Counted from the first letter of the stretch, positions 50,461 to 60,930 are shown. The stretch: 64,000 bases of DNA from RGIG4034 sp045576455 (GCA_045576455.1 JAZNGM010000002.1:35780-99779); one strand, 5' to 3'. Numbers and translations are program-made. Notes: generated from the sequence alone by a model not told the origin.

Positions 50461-53106
50461 TTACCAACGGTTCTTTAATTTATTCTGTAAACGGTAAAGT
50501 TCATTTAAAGCATCCATCGGTGTAATCCTTGAGACATCTATTTCCGTAAGTTCCCTGATAATATCTTCATCCTTAACAGTATCAAAAAGGGACATCTGTT
50601 CTAAATCTACTTCATCCAGTTTAACGCGTTTTTTCTTTTCCGTTGAAACATCTACTTCAATGTTCTGGATACGCTCTGTAATATCATTATCACTCAGTTC
50701 ACTTACTATTTCTTTCGCCCTATCAATAACTATATCCGGCACACCGGCGAGTTTTGCCACTTGGATACCATAACTCTTATCAGCACCGCCTTTAATAATT
50801 TTACGCAAAAATACGATGTCGTCGCCTTTTTCTTTTACGGCAATGCAATAATTATTTACATTATTCATCTTACCTTCCAATTCGGTAAGCTCATGATAAT
50901 GTGTGGCGAAAAGTGTTTTTGCACCAAGATATTTACGGTTGCTTATGTGCTCTATGACAGCCCATGCAATAGAGAGACCGTCAAAAGTTGAGGTTCCGCG
51001 TCCGATTTCATCCAAAATCAACAAACTGTCACTGGTAGCATTTCTTAAAATATTAGCTACCTCGTTCATTTCAACCATAAACGTACTCTGTCCGCTTGCA
51101 AGATCATCTGATGCACCCACACGTGTAAAAATACGGTCCACGAGCGAAATCTTTGCACTCTTTGCCGGAACAAAACTTCCGATTTGTGCCATTAGGACAA
51201 TCAACGCAACCTGACGCATGTAGGTAGATTTTCCCGCCATATTAGGTCCGGTTATGACGGCAATACAGTTTTTTCCTTTATCAAGCTTCGTATCATTGGA
51301 AATGAACATATCATTTCTCAACATTTTTTCAACGACCGGATGGCGTCCGTCTTTAATGTCAATAGCACCATCTTCCGTTACCACAGGGCGTACATATCTG
51401 TTCTGTTCCGCCACAAGGGAAAGCGAACACAATACATCCAGCTTTGCAATTGCTTTTGCTGTTTTTTGAATACGTTTTAATTCCGAAAAAATGGCATCCC
51501 GTACTTCACAGAACTTGTCATACTCTAAAGTAAACAGTTTATCTTCCGCATTCAGTATTTTATCTTCAAGTTCTTTCAAACGTGTTGTTGTATAGCGTTC
51601 TGCATTCGCAAGTGTTTGTTTTCTAATATAATCCTCCGGAACCAGTTCCATATAAGAATTGGTAACCTCAAAATAATAACCAAAGACTTTATTATACTTT
51701 ATCTTCAGATTTTTGATTCCGGTACGCTCCCGGTCTTCTGCCTCCAACATCGCAAGCCAGTTTTTTCCTTCTGTTTTTGCGTTTCTGAGGGTATCAATAT
51801 CACTATCAAAACCATCCTTAATAATCCCGCCTTCTTTCACCTGTATTGGCGGTTCCTCAGTAATGGCATCATCGATGAGATGATATATATCCTGTAATCC
51901 GTCAATATCATCATCAATTTCATTTAACGGGATACAGGTAAAATCCTTTAAAACGGTTTTGATGTGAGGAAGCATTCTTAAAGAATTACGGAACGCTATT
52001 AAATCACGCGGATTTGCCGTCTTATAACTTACTTTACCCAATAAACGCTCTAAATCGTAAATAGGATTTAAATATTCCCTAAGCTCATCCCTCGCCATAG
52101 CGTTGTCATTCAACGCACTAATAGCGTCCAGGCGCTGCTCTATCATGCTTTTTTCAATTAACGGCTGTTCAATATAAGAGCGCAATAATCTGCCGCCCAT
52201 TGCCGTCTTGGTCTTATCAAGCACCCATAAAAGAGAACCTCTTTTTTGCTTTTCCCTCAATGTTTCGCATAATTCCAGATTTCTTCTTGTTGAGCTGTCA
52301 AGAAGCATATATTTTCCGGCTATATATGGATTGATATGTGTTATGTGTGAAAGCGAATTTTTCTGCGTTTCATACAAATACTGCATAAGACTTCCTGCCG
52401 CAATTGTACCAAACGGGAAATCATTAAGTCCTAATCCCTGTAAAGAATTAAGTTTAAAATGTTCCATCAGACATTTATTACAGGAATTTTCATCATAATA
52501 CCATGCATCTAAAGGATAAACGGCAATTTTAAGCCTTCCTTTTAAATCGTCAACATCTATTCCGCTCAAAAGGAACGCATCATTACATACAATTTCCGTA
52601 GGAAGATACTTATATACTTCATCCAGGATTTTCTTGATATCTTCCGCTTCGGTCACATAAAAATCACCCGTTGATACGTCTGTTATTGCAATTCCGGTTC
52701 TCTGCTCCATATAAAACAGACACATAAGATAATTATTTTTATTATCTTCAAGCGCCTGATCCCCAATATTAGTTCCCGGCGTAACAATTCTAACAACTTC
52801 TCTTTTGACAATGCCTTTGGCAAGCTTCGGGTCTTCAACCTGTTCACAAATTGCCACCTTATATCCGCGGGATACGAGTCTTGAAAGATATCCCTCTACC
52901 GCATGATGCGGCACCCCACACATAGGCGCTCTTTCTTCCTGTCCACAGTTCTTACCGGTCAGTGTAAGTTCGAGCTCCTTTGATACAATAAGTGCATCAT
53001 CAAAAAACATCTCATAGAAATCTCCGAGACGGTAAAACAAAATACAGTCTTTATGCTTTTCTTTTGTTTCAAGATATTGCTGCATCATTGGGGTGACTTC
53101 AGCCAT
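50461..53106 (-). CDS. mutS: DNA mismatch repair protein MutS
   Basis: An 881-residue MutS1. The mismatch-contacting F-Y-E-like motif is GDFYEMFFDDA near the N-terminus. The ATPase P-loop is GPNMAGKSTYMRQ, and the Walker B is LLILDEIGRGTSTFDGLS. The C-terminal helix-turn-helix and dimer tail end near residue 881. It operates with the adjacent MutL. GGAGG precedes the ATG. The gene upstream is a SulP transporter and not, as in many Firmicutes, miaB or cotE. Confidence 0.96.
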   Translation of the reverse strand: MAEVTPMMQQYLETKEKHKDCILFYRLGDFYEMFFDDALIVSKELELTLTGKNCGQEERAPMCGVPHHAVEGYLSRLVSRGYKVAICEQVEDPKLAKGIVKREVVRIVTPGTNIGDQALEDNKNNYLMCLFYMEQRTGIAITDVSTGDFYVTEAEDIKKILDEVYKYLPTEIVCNDAFLLSGIDVDDLKGRLKIAVYPLDAWYYDENSCNKCLMEHFKLNSLQGLGLNDFPFGTIAAGSLMQYLYETQKNSLSHITHINPYIAGKYMLLDSSTRRNLELCETLREKQKRGSLLWVLDKTKTAMGGRLLRSYIEQPLIEKSMIEQRLDAISALNDNAMARDELREYLNPIYDLERLLGKVSYKTANPRDLIAFRNSLRMLPHIKTVLKDFTCIPLNEIDDDIDGLQDIYHLIDDAITEEPPIQVKEGGIIKDGFDSDIDTLRNAKTEGKNWLAMLEAEDRERTGIKNLKIKYNKVFGYYFEVTNSYMELVPEDYIRKQTLANAERYTTTRLKELEDKILNAEDKLFTLEYDKFCEVRDAIFSELKRIQKTAKAIAKLDVLCSLSLVAEQNRYVRPVVTEDGAIDIKDGRHPVVEKMLRNDMFISNDTKLDKGKNCIAVITGPNMAGKSTYMRQVALIVLMAQIGSFVPAKSAKISLVDRIFTRVGASDDLASGQSTFMVEMNEVANILRNATSDSLLILDEIGRGTSTFDGLSIAWAVIEHISNRKYLGAKTLFATHYHELTELEGKMNNVNNYCIAVKEKGDDIVFLRKIIKGGADKSYGIQVAKLAGVPDIVIDRAKEIVSELSDNDITERIQNIEVDVSTEKKKRVKLDEVDLEQMSLFDTVKDEDIIRELTEIDVSRITPMDALNELYRLQNKLKNRW

Positions 53107-53127
53107 CCATATGTCCTCCGTATCTTA

Positions 53128-54774
53128 TTAATCCTTAACAAGTTCTTCCGCACGTTTCAGTGCTTCATCAATATGTGAACAGAAGTTTTCACTTCCGACT
53201 TTATCGTAAAAACCTGATTTTTTCATGACATTCATTGGTTGTTCGTTAACATGTGAAAGAATCATCGTAATGCCACGTTTTTTACAAGCTTCAAACAATT
53301 CTTCCATTGAATTCATTGCGGTAACATCAATTGCATTAACACTTCTCATACGTATTACAAGACATTTTTCATCGTCTTTAAGTGATATACGCATAATCTT
53401 ATCCGCAGCAGCGAAAAACATAGGGCCGCTTATTTCATATACCAATGTGTATTTAGGCACAACTCTTAAGCTTAATGAATCAGGATCTGTTTCATCATCA
53501 ACATATTTCCAGCCTTCTACTTCTGTCACATCGCTCATACGTTTCATGAATAAAATAGCTGCAAGTAAAATACCTACTTCTATAGCCACTACAAGATCGA
53601 ATACTACGGTAAGAACAAAAGTTATAACAAATACAATAATATCGCTCTTAGGTGCTGATTTAATAAGTTTAACGCATTTACGCCAACCACTCATGTTATA
53701 TGCAACAATAAACAGGATTGCTGCAATAGTCGGCATCGGTATATAACCGGCATAAGGCATCAAAACAACCAAAATAAGCAAAAGAACTACTGCATGTACC
53801 ATACCGGCAATAGGGGTTCTTCCGCCGTTTTTTACATTGGCTGCGGTTCTTGCAATAGCACCGGTTGCCGGAATTCCGCCAAACAAGGCACTCGCCACAT
53901 TACCTGCACCTTGTGCTATAAGTTCCATATTGGAACGATGTCTTGAGTTAACCATACTATCTGCAACCACGCATGACAAAAGTGACTCTATAGCGGCAAG
54001 AATGGCTATGGTAAAAGCATCCGGTAACATTTTACCAATCATATCAAGAGAAAGTTCCGGTGCCGTAAATGCAGGTAAATCATTAGAAATCTCATATAAG
54101 CTTCCTATTGTATTTACATTCATATTAAAGCCGAGCACCATGGCAATACCAACAAATACTGCTATGAGCGAACCCGGAATTTTTTCTGAAATTTTTGGCA
54201 TGATAATAAGCACAGCCAATGATACAACACCGACAATGATTGCTTCCCAGTTGACGGTTGTGATATTTTCAAATAACACTTTTACCTTTTCAGATGTTTC
54301 AATGGCCACTGTTCCTAAAGGATATGTAAATCCGCCAAAATCTTTTAACTGTCCGATAACGATAGTAACGGCAATTCCCGCAGTAAAGCCTGTAGTAATG
54401 GTATATGGTATATACTTAATCAAATTTCCTAATCTTAAAAATCCCATAAGAATAAGAATGATACCGGCAAGAACCGTGGCAATAATCAGACCACTCATAC
54501 CGTTCTTGGCAACTATACCTGCTACAATAGTAGCAAAAGCAGCGGTAGGTCCTGCAATCTGTACGCGGCTGCCACCTAAAAAGGAAATTACAAATCCGGC
54601 AATAATTGCTGTATAGATACCTTTTTCCGGTGTTACGCCTGAAGCAAGTGCAAGTGCTATTGAAAGCGGCAATGCTATAATTGCAACTATAATACCCGCT
54701 ACAATATCTTTAATAAGCTGCTGTTTTGTGTATGTTTTCATTACCGAAAACAACTTTGGTTTTAATTTTTCCAT
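53128..54774 (-). CDS. SulP-family anion transporter with STAS domain
   Basis: A 548-residue polytopic transporter of the SulP (SLC26) family with about 12-14 transmembrane segments. The family motif is in the region of VQIAGPTAAFATIVAGI, followed by LFGGIPATGAIARTAANVK. The cytosolic C-terminal STAS domain (about 430-545) has the SVNAIDVTAMNSMEEL loop. It imports sulfate, bicarbonate or other anions; the substrate is not predictable. It lies between miaB and mutS, an unusual companion. Confidence 0.9.
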   Translation of the reverse strand: MEKLKPKLFSVMKTYTKQQLIKDIVAGIIVAIIALPLSIALALASGVTPEKGIYTAIIAGFVISFLGGSRVQIAGPTAAFATIVAGIVAKNGMSGLIIATVLAGIILILMGFLRLGNLIKYIPYTITTGFTAGIAVTIVIGQLKDFGGFTYPLGTVAIETSEKVKVLFENITTVNWEAIIVGVVSLAVLIIMPKISEKIPGSLIAVFVGIAMVLGFNMNVNTIGSLYEISNDLPAFTAPELSLDMIGKMLPDAFTIAILAAIESLLSCVVADSMVNSRHRSNMELIAQGAGNVASALFGGIPATGAIARTAANVKNGGRTPIAGMVHAVVLLLILVVLMPYAGYIPMPTIAAILFIVAYNMSGWRKCVKLIKSAPKSDIIVFVITFVLTVVFDLVVAIEVGILLAAILFMKRMSDVTEVEGWKYVDDETDPDSLSLRVVPKYTLVYEISGPMFFAAADKIMRISLKDDEKCLVIRMRSVNAIDVTAMNSMEELFEACKKRGITMILSHVNEQPMNVMKKSGFYDKVGSENFCSHIDEALKRAEELVKD

Positions 54775-54800
54775 GACTCAAAATATCTCCTGTGTACTTC

Positions 54801-56231
54801 TTATATTTTGTCCCCAAAATAATAAAAGCCTTTGCATTCATTTAGCCTTACCTGAACTATTTTTCCTATAAGACTTTCTTCACCCTTAAAATGCACTGTA
54901 GTATTCTGCGATGTTTTTCCTGTCAGTAACGCAGAATCGTGCTCGCTTACCTCCTCAACGAGTACGTCCACTACTTCTCCCATAAATCGACCTGTTTTTG
55001 AATGGGCTGTTTCCTGTACGGCCTCAAGTACACGGTTGAAATTTTTCTTAACCACTTCCTCGGGAACCTGGTTGTCCATAGCGGCAGCAGGTGTGCCTGT
55101 TCTCTTTGAGTATATAAATGTAAATGCATTATCAAACCCTGCCCTTTTTACAAGGTCAATCGTCTGATCAACATCTTCATCCGTCTCTCCCGGAAATCCT
55201 ACAATAATATCTGTTGTAAGGGCAATATCCGGTATAGCGCTACGTATTTTATCTACAAGAGCAAAATACTGCTCTCTTGTATATCGGCGGTTCATTTTTT
55301 TAAGAATTTCATTTGAACCCGACTGTACCGGTAAGTGAAGATGTCGGCATATTTTTTTAGAATTTTTCATTACCTCAATTAAATCATCGGATAAATCCTT
55401 GGGATGAGATGTCATAAAACGTATCCGTTTTAGTCCTTCAATCTGCTCCACTTCTTTTAATAGTTCTGAAAAAGAAACTTGCGGCTCCAAATTTTTACCA
55501 TACGAATTTACATTTTGTCCGAGCAGCATTACTTCTACAACGCCATCTTCAACCAATCGTTTTATTTCGCCAACAATTTCTTCTTTTGTTCTGCTGCGTT
55601 CCCTTCCTCTTACATAAGGAACTATACAATAGCTGCAAAAATTATTGCATCCAAACATAATGTTAATCCCGGATTTGAAAGGATATTTACGTTCAACCGG
55701 AAGGTCTTCCACAATGCGGTCCGTTTCATCATAAATATCAATAATCATTCCCTTTTGTGTAAACATAACATAAAGCAATTCAGCAAACTTATATATGTTA
55801 TGTGTTCCGAATATTAAATTAACAAAAGAATAACTCTTTTTTAACTTCTCGATAACATTTTCTTCCTGCATCATACAACCACACAAAGCGATTTTCTTAT
55901 CAGGATTTTTTTTCTTAAGATTGTTTAAATAACCCAGTCTTCCGTATACCCTTTGATTCGCATTATCACGGACAGTACAGGTATTATATATTACAAAATC
56001 TGCGCTTTCATCTTCCGTTAAAACAAAGCCTACTTCTTTTAATATTCCGGTTAATTTTTCGGAATCGCGTGCATTCATCTGACATCCGAATGTAATTACT
56101 GCAGCATGCGGTTTATGTCCGATTTTTGCTTCATACTTTTTCACACATTCCTTTACTTTTTCTATGTACGCATGTTGACGCTTTGTTTCTAAATCGTTGG
56201 TAATTTCGTTGTTTGTAAATTGTCTTAACAT
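54801..56231 (-). CDS. miaB: tRNA-2-methylthio-N6-dimethylallyladenosine synthase MiaB
   Basis: MiaB is a radical SAM methylthiotransferase acting on i6A37 made by MiaA. It has 476 residues. The N-terminal UPF0004 domain has the first cluster cysteines in TFGCQMNARDSE, YNTCTVRDNA and LCGCMMQEE. The radical SAM cluster is in GCNNFCSYCIVPYVRGRE, and the C-terminal TRAM domain occupies about the last 65 residues. It is cotranscribed with fthC and the downstream SulP and mut genes. Confidence 0.95.
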   Translation of the reverse strand: MLRQFTNNEITNDLETKRQHAYIEKVKECVKKYEAKIGHKPHAAVITFGCQMNARDSEKLTGILKEVGFVLTEDESADFVIYNTCTVRDNANQRVYGRLGYLNNLKKKNPDKKIALCGCMMQEENVIEKLKKSYSFVNLIFGTHNIYKFAELLYVMFTQKGMIIDIYDETDRIVEDLPVERKYPFKSGINIMFGCNNFCSYCIVPYVRGRERSRTKEEIVGEIKRLVEDGVVEVMLLGQNVNSYGKNLEPQVSFSELLKEVEQIEGLKRIRFMTSHPKDLSDDLIEVMKNSKKICRHLHLPVQSGSNEILKKMNRRYTREQYFALVDKIRSAIPDIALTTDIIVGFPGETDEDVDQTIDLVKRAGFDNAFTFIYSKRTGTPAAAMDNQVPEEVVKKNFNRVLEAVQETAHSKTGRFMGEVVDVLVEEVSEHDSALLTGKTSQNTTVHFKGEESLIGKIVQVRLNECKGFYYFGDKI

Positions 56232-56249
56232 ATAATCTCCATATATAAA

Positions 56250-56807
56250 TCAATATACATTGTCCGGTGAGATCAAAACATCATATGGTACGTCATGTAC
56301 ATCACCGTCTATAGAATCAAGTATCTGACATTCAAATGCTACCGCAATTTTTGTCACATTTTGGTTGTTTTCTGACAACCGCTTAAGATACCTGTCATAA
56401 AAACCTTTTCCGTATCCGATACGATTCCCTTTCTTATCAAATACAACTCCGGGAAGAATAATAAGTACACTCCCCTCAAACATTTCCGGTACAAATATTA
56501 TGTTTGAAACCGGTTCAAAAATCCCTTTGTATCCCATTTCCAACACTGCATCAGGAGTCAACTTATAAAACTCCATTTTACCCTCTTTTGCATCCGTAAC
56601 ACGGGGTAAGTACATATTATGATGTGTAATTTGGGATACATCTACTTCAGAACCGTATGGTGCATAGCTTAATACAACATCAGCACTAAGAAACGCTGCT
56701 TGGTCACACAACCGTTTCCGTATACGTCTACTGTAAATTTTTATTTCATCTTCTGAAAGTGCATTTCTTTGTTCTAAAATCTTTTTCCGTAATAAGCGTT
56801 TATCCAC
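56250..56807 (-). CDS. 5-formyltetrahydrofolate cyclo-ligase
   Basis: A 185-residue ATP-dependent enzyme that returns 5-formyl-THF to the folate pool. Family features are the basic N-terminus RLLRKKILEQRNALS, the substrate segment LSYAPYGSEVD, and the ATP-binding LPGVVFDKKGNRIGYGKGFYD (quoted as VVFDKKGNRIGYGKGFYD) near the C-terminus. The start is GTG with AAGGAG. The DUF896 gene lies 15 bases upstream and miaB 18 bases downstream. Confidence 0.9.
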   Translation of the reverse strand: MDKRLLRKKILEQRNALSEDEIKIYSRRIRKRLCDQAAFLSADVVLSYAPYGSEVDVSQITHHNMYLPRVTDAKEGKMEFYKLTPDAVLEMGYKGIFEPVSNIIFVPEMFEGSVLIILPGVVFDKKGNRIGYGKGFYDRYLKRLSENNQNVTKIAVAFECQILDSIDGDVHDVPYDVLISPDNVY

Positions 56808-56822
56808 CGTAAGCTCCTTGTA

Positions 56823-57053
56823 TCAGCTTGGTTTTTTGCCGTACTTTTTCCCTAAATTTTCAACTGTACCATCTTCATTTTTTATACTGATATTATCAAG
56901 CTGATTTGTTAAATTTCCGGTTATACTATCAATATAAAGTCTTCTTAGTTTTGACTGCCTTTCCTTTTCCTCCGGTGTAAGCCCTTCGCTTTGGGATTTA
57001 TGATATAACTCATTAATCTCTTTAATAATTTCATCCATTTTCATATTAATCAT
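56823..57053 (-). CDS. DUF896 (YnzC-like) small protein
   Basis: A 76-residue protein of the DUF896/UPF0291 family. The helical hairpin INELYHKSQSEGLTPEEKER with KLRRLYID is typical. The function is unknown. In Bacillus, ynzC belongs to the SOS-linked yneA region, whereas here it is 30 kb away, between proB and fthC. The exact start is uncertain: ATG 57053 has AGAGG five bases before it, while ATG 57044 or 57038 would match family starts better. Confidence 0.85.
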   Translation of the reverse strand: MINMKMDEIIKEINELYHKSQSEGLTPEEKERQSKLRRLYIDSITGNLTNQLDNISIKNEDGTVENLGKKYGKKPS

Positions 57054-57067
57054 TCAACCTCTGTTTA

Positions 57068-57934
57068 TTATGAATTCCCATGCATTTTACTTACATATTC
57101 ATTCAAATCGAAATCATCGCTTTTATTTGCCTTAAACAAAGTTCCGATATCTCTTCCATCCATAATTCTATGAAGTATTCTAATATCCTCACTGTTGGCA
57201 ATAATCATGTCGGCACCACAGTTCGTTGCGATTTTTGCAGCGATTAACTTCGTGTTCATACCGCCGGTTCCAACATTACTTCCTGTTTCTGCTTTTCCCA
57301 TATCCATAATATGATCATCCAGATTTTCAACTACGGAAATGAATTCGGCATCTTTATTTGTTCTTGGATTATCAGTATATAATCCGTCAATATCCGATAA
57401 AAGAATCAGCAAATCAGCATTAATTAGTGTTGCCACAATGGCTGACAGGGAATCATTATCACCGATTCCGAACTCATACGTTGCAATGGTATCATTTTCA
57501 TTAACAATCGGTATAACGCCGAGACGTAACAATTCAGAAAACGTATTATGTGCATTGAAACGGTTCATTTCGTCAATAATGGTATTCTTGGTCATAAGAA
57601 TCTGCGCAGTAATCTGATTGTATTCTGCAAATAATTTTTCATATGTCATCATAAGATGTGCCTGTCCTACAGCAGCACATGCCTGCTTTAGCGGCACTGA
57701 CATTTCGTCCTTATTGGTTTGGATATGTAAAGCTTTTCTGCCGCATGGGATAGCACCACTTGAAACCAAAACAACTTCCCTGCCCTGGTTTTTCATATTG
57801 CATAACTCCCTAACCAGAACATCCAGCTTAACGTAATCCAAATCCCCGGTTTCCTTATGCTGTAAAGAGGATGAGCCAATCTTTACAACAATTCTCTTTT
57901 TATCTTTAATTTTCTCTCTTAAACTTTTATTCAC
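57068..57934 (-). CDS. proB: Glutamate 5-kinase, short form
   Basis: ProB phosphorylates glutamate in the first step of proline synthesis. It is 288 residues, the amino-acid kinase domain only, without the C-terminal PUA domain of E. coli ProB. Motifs are RIVVKIGSSSL, VLVSSGAIPCG, VNENDTIA, ADLLILLSDIDGLYT and GTGGMNTKL. The start is GTG with GGAGG upstream. proA is not next to it in this window. Confidence 0.92.
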   Translation of the reverse strand: MNKSLREKIKDKKRIVVKIGSSSLQHKETGDLDYVKLDVLVRELCNMKNQGREVVLVSSGAIPCGRKALHIQTNKDEMSVPLKQACAAVGQAHLMMTYEKLFAEYNQITAQILMTKNTIIDEMNRFNAHNTFSELLRLGVIPIVNENDTIATYEFGIGDNDSLSAIVATLINADLLILLSDIDGLYTDNPRTNKDAEFISVVENLDDHIMDMGKAETGSNVGTGGMNTKLIAAKIATNCGADMIIANSEDIRILHRIMDGRDIGTLFKANKSDDFDLNEYVSKMHGNS

Positions 57935-57989
57935 AGCAATAGCCTCCGCTAAATATTTATAATCTTAAAAATTCACACAATTTATTATT

Positions 57990-59645
57990 TTAGACCATTT
58001 CGAGCTTCTTTGCAACAAATTCCGCCACCCGGATTCCATCCATTGCAGCACTGGTTATACCGCCCGCATAGCCTGCACCCTCTCCGCATGGATAAAGGCC
58101 TTTTACATTGCTTTCCAGATTTTCATCCCTTAACAAACGTATAGGCGAAGAAGTCCTGCTTTCCACTCCTGCCAATATGGTTTTCGGATGATTAAAGCCT
58201 TTTATTTTTCTTGCAAAACTTTCCATACCATCCACAAACAATTCATTCATTTTAGCCGGAAAAATTTGCGTAAGGTCCGCTTTTTTATAATTTCCGAGAA
58301 TAGCCGGTTTAAAACTCTCATAATAACAATCCGTATCCTCATCATAGCTTACATGGTTTCCTTTAACACTAAAATAAAAGTCTTTATATTCCTGAACAGG
58401 TATATCTCCATTATTCAGTTCATACGCCTTCTTTTCCAAGTCGCGTTGAAATGAAATGCCGCCAAGCGGTGATTTATCTTCAAACATTTCTTTTTTTACA
58501 GTCATAATAATGGCGCTGTTTGCATTATCACCCTCACGTGAATGATAACTCATTCCATTAACAGCAAGGTGACCGGATTCACTCGATGCATTTACTACAT
58601 AGCCACCGGGACACATACAGAAAGAATATACATTATTGCTGCCATCTTTCTGATCTCCCGTAAGTTTATAGGGCGCCGCCCCGATAAATGAATCTTCACA
58701 AGCGCCATACTGGGATTGGTTAATCATGCTTTGCGGGTGCATCACACGCAACCCTACTGCAAAATCTTTTGGTTCCATTTGCAAACCTTTATCAAGTAAT
58801 ATAGGAAAAGTATCGCGTGCGGAATGCCCGATGGCAACAATTACCATGCTCCCTTCAAGGATTTCCGTCCCATTAATAACAACACCAGATACCTCATTAT
58901 TTTTTATAATAAAATCTGTTACCCTTGCGTTGAAGCGTATATCGGCTCCGTTTTCAAGCATTTTTTTACGCATATTAACGATTACGTTTTTCAGTTCATC
59001 GGTCCCTATATGTGCTTTGGAATCATACATAATTTCTTCCGGCGCACCATTATCACAAAAGACACGCAAAACAGCACGGTTTCTTCCATCCTTATCTTTT
59101 ACCAAAGTATTCAGTTTGCCATCTGAAAACGTTCCCGCGCCCCCTTCTCCAAATTGGACATTGGACTCCGGATTTAATAACCCATTTTCAAAAAAACGCT
59201 CCACTGTCTTTGTCCGTACTTCAACAGGTTCACCCCGCTCAAGCAAAATGGGGGCAAAACCGTTCATTGCAAGCATATATCCGCAAAAAAGGCCTGCTGG
59301 TCCCGTTCCGATAACAATCGGTCTTTCCTTTGCGCTTTCCCTTGAATTTGTATAAGGAAATTCATACTCTTTTCTCTGACTTACGGAAATATTATTATTT
59401 TTAAGTTTTCTAATCAACTTTTCCGCATCTGTGTTAACGAGTGAAACTTCCACGCTATATACATAAAATAATTCCGGTTTATAGCGGAAATCATAGCTTC
59501 TTCTTAATATAATAAGGTCAGTGATATTATCTTTATTAAGCTTTAATAAAGCACTTACTTTATTTATAAGTAACTGCTTTTCCTCATTCACCTTTTCCCT
59601 GATATCCTTAAGATTAATTTTAATTTGCGATATTTGTATTTTCAT
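57990..59645 (-). CDS. FAD-dependent dehydrogenase-like protein (COG2509 type)
   Basis: A 551-residue flavoprotein of an uncharacterised conserved family. The N-terminal 90 residues are a separate domain. The FAD-binding Rossmann loop is VIGTGPAGLFCGYMLAMNG (near 105-123), followed by SNVQFGEGGAGTFSDGKLN, a family hallmark, and the closing YPCGEGAGYAGGITSAAMDG (20 residues). The substrate is unknown. The start overlaps the end of the upstream FAD gene by 26 bases. Confidence 0.85.
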   Translation of the reverse strand: MKIQISQIKINLKDIREKVNEEKQLLINKVSALLKLNKDNITDLIILRRSYDFRYKPELFYVYSVEVSLVNTDAEKLIRKLKNNNISVSQRKEYEFPYTNSRESAKERPIVIGTGPAGLFCGYMLAMNGFAPILLERGEPVEVRTKTVERFFENGLLNPESNVQFGEGGAGTFSDGKLNTLVKDKDGRNRAVLRVFCDNGAPEEIMYDSKAHIGTDELKNVIVNMRKKMLENGADIRFNARVTDFIIKNNEVSGVVINGTEILEGSMVIVAIGHSARDTFPILLDKGLQMEPKDFAVGLRVMHPQSMINQSQYGACEDSFIGAAPYKLTGDQKDGSNNVYSFCMCPGGYVVNASSESGHLAVNGMSYHSREGDNANSAIIMTVKKEMFEDKSPLGGISFQRDLEKKAYELNNGDIPVQEYKDFYFSVKGNHVSYDEDTDCYYESFKPAILGNYKKADLTQIFPAKMNELFVDGMESFARKIKGFNHPKTILAGVESRTSSPIRLLRDENLESNVKGLYPCGEGAGYAGGITSAAMDGIRVAEFVAKKLEMV

Positions 59646-60906
59646 AATTAATAATTCCGTTCACTAATGCTAAATAAGCACTGGTCCATGCCCATTGCAA
59701 ATTATATCCGCCGCACATTCCAGTTATGTCAACCATTTCACCTACCATAAACAAACCCGGCATTATCTTTGACTCTAAACTTTGGGTCATTTCTTCAAGG
59801 GATACCCCGCCCGCAGTAACCTGTGCATTATCATAACCTGCGGATTCTTTTATGGTAAAATCAAAGTTTTTAAGTCTACGTGCAATTCTTTTAATTTCCT
59901 TCTCAGTTAAAAGCTCCGTTACCTTAAACGGGTCAATGCCTTCTCTCTCCATTACACATTTAATAAGCTTTTTAGGAACCAGTCCCGATAAAGCATCCAA
60001 TGCTTGTGGTGATACAATTTCCGGATTTACGTCTGCATATACTGTTTTAATATCAACAATTGCCCGGATAAGTTCATCTTCCGGCATATCCGGAACAAAA
60101 TCAATGGCGCCTTTAATTCCCGATACCGTTTTCCCTGCCAAAAGGCTTAATTGAAACACCGGAATGCCCGAAACACCATTATCCGTCAGTTGAACCTCTC
60201 CACGCTCAGACAATATGAAATCCTTTACATATAGTCTTACATTGGCATCTGCACGCAAACCTGATATCTGTTTAAAAAATGATTCCTTACAGACATACTT
60301 CACTAATGCAGGATAAATATCCGTAACCGTATGCTTAAGTGTTTTAGCAAGTAAAAATCCGCTTCCGTCAGATCCTGTCTTTTCATATGATCTTCCGCCG
60401 CAAGCCAGCACTACATAGTCTGCATAATATGTATTTTTTGACGTTTCAATACAAAATATATTCTCTTTAAAAATATTCTTAACACTTGTTTTTAATAGGA
60501 TTTGAATGTTTTTACGCTTCAGCTGCCGTAAAAAGAACTCTGTCACCGACGAAGCCTGAAAAGAAGCCGGATAGAGCAATTCTTTTTTATCTTTTACAAA
60601 AAGGCCATGCTTTTTAAATATAGCAATTGTTTTTTCGTAACCACACACATCAAATGCATGCTGTAAAAAAATATCTTTATCCTTATAATCAGAGACATAA
60701 CAATCCGCTATGAGTTCTTTATTAGACAGATTGCACTTTCCGTTTCCGGTCATTAAAATCTTTTTTGCAATATAATCCGTATGTTCAATAAGCAAAACAT
60801 TGTATCCGTAATCTGCAGCAAGCATGGCACAGAAGCATCCTGATGCCCCCGCGCCTATAACTGCTATTGTTTTATTATTTCTTTTGTTTTCTGTTTCCGG
60901 TTTCAT
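59620..60906 (-). CDS. HI0933/BaiN-family flavoprotein
   Basis: A 428-residue NAD(P)/FAD-dependent oxidoreductase. The FAD loop is IAVIGAGASGCFCAMLAAD, with GNGKCNLSNKE as the family motif, YADYVVLACGGRSY in the middle and MVGEMVDITGMCGGYNLQWA (20 residues) near the end. Family names such as BaiN or aminoacetone oxidase derive from a few studied members, so the substrate here is unknown. It is coupled by overlap to the second FAD gene, suggesting a shared pathway. Confidence 0.87.
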   Translation of the reverse strand: MKPETENKRNNKTIAVIGAGASGCFCAMLAADYGYNVLLIEHTDYIAKKILMTGNGKCNLSNKELIADCYVSDYKDKDIFLQHAFDVCGYEKTIAIFKKHGLFVKDKKELLYPASFQASSVTEFFLRQLKRKNIQILLKTSVKNIFKENIFCIETSKNTYYADYVVLACGGRSYEKTGSDGSGFLLAKTLKHTVTDIYPALVKYVCKESFFKQISGLRADANVRLYVKDFILSERGEVQLTDNGVSGIPVFQLSLLAGKTVSGIKGAIDFVPDMPEDELIRAIVDIKTVYADVNPEIVSPQALDALSGLVPKKLIKCVMEREGIDPFKVTELLTEKEIKRIARRLKNFDFTIKESAGYDNAQVTAGGVSLEEMTQSLESKIMPGLFMVGEMVDITGMCGGYNLQWAWTSAYLALVNGIINYENTNIAN

Positions 60907-60930
60907 TGTTCTTTTCCTATCTTATATAAA

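Noticed and set aside
53837..54616. Open plus-strand frame of 259 codons opposite the SulP gene
   Set aside because: It is the antisense shadow of a well-supported membrane protein gene, low in complexity and without a ribosome site or family signature.
58726..59355. Open plus-strand frame of 209 codons opposite the COG2509 flavoprotein
   Set aside because: The minus-strand gene has clear FAD-binding motifs across this stretch; the opposite frame has no recognisable motif.
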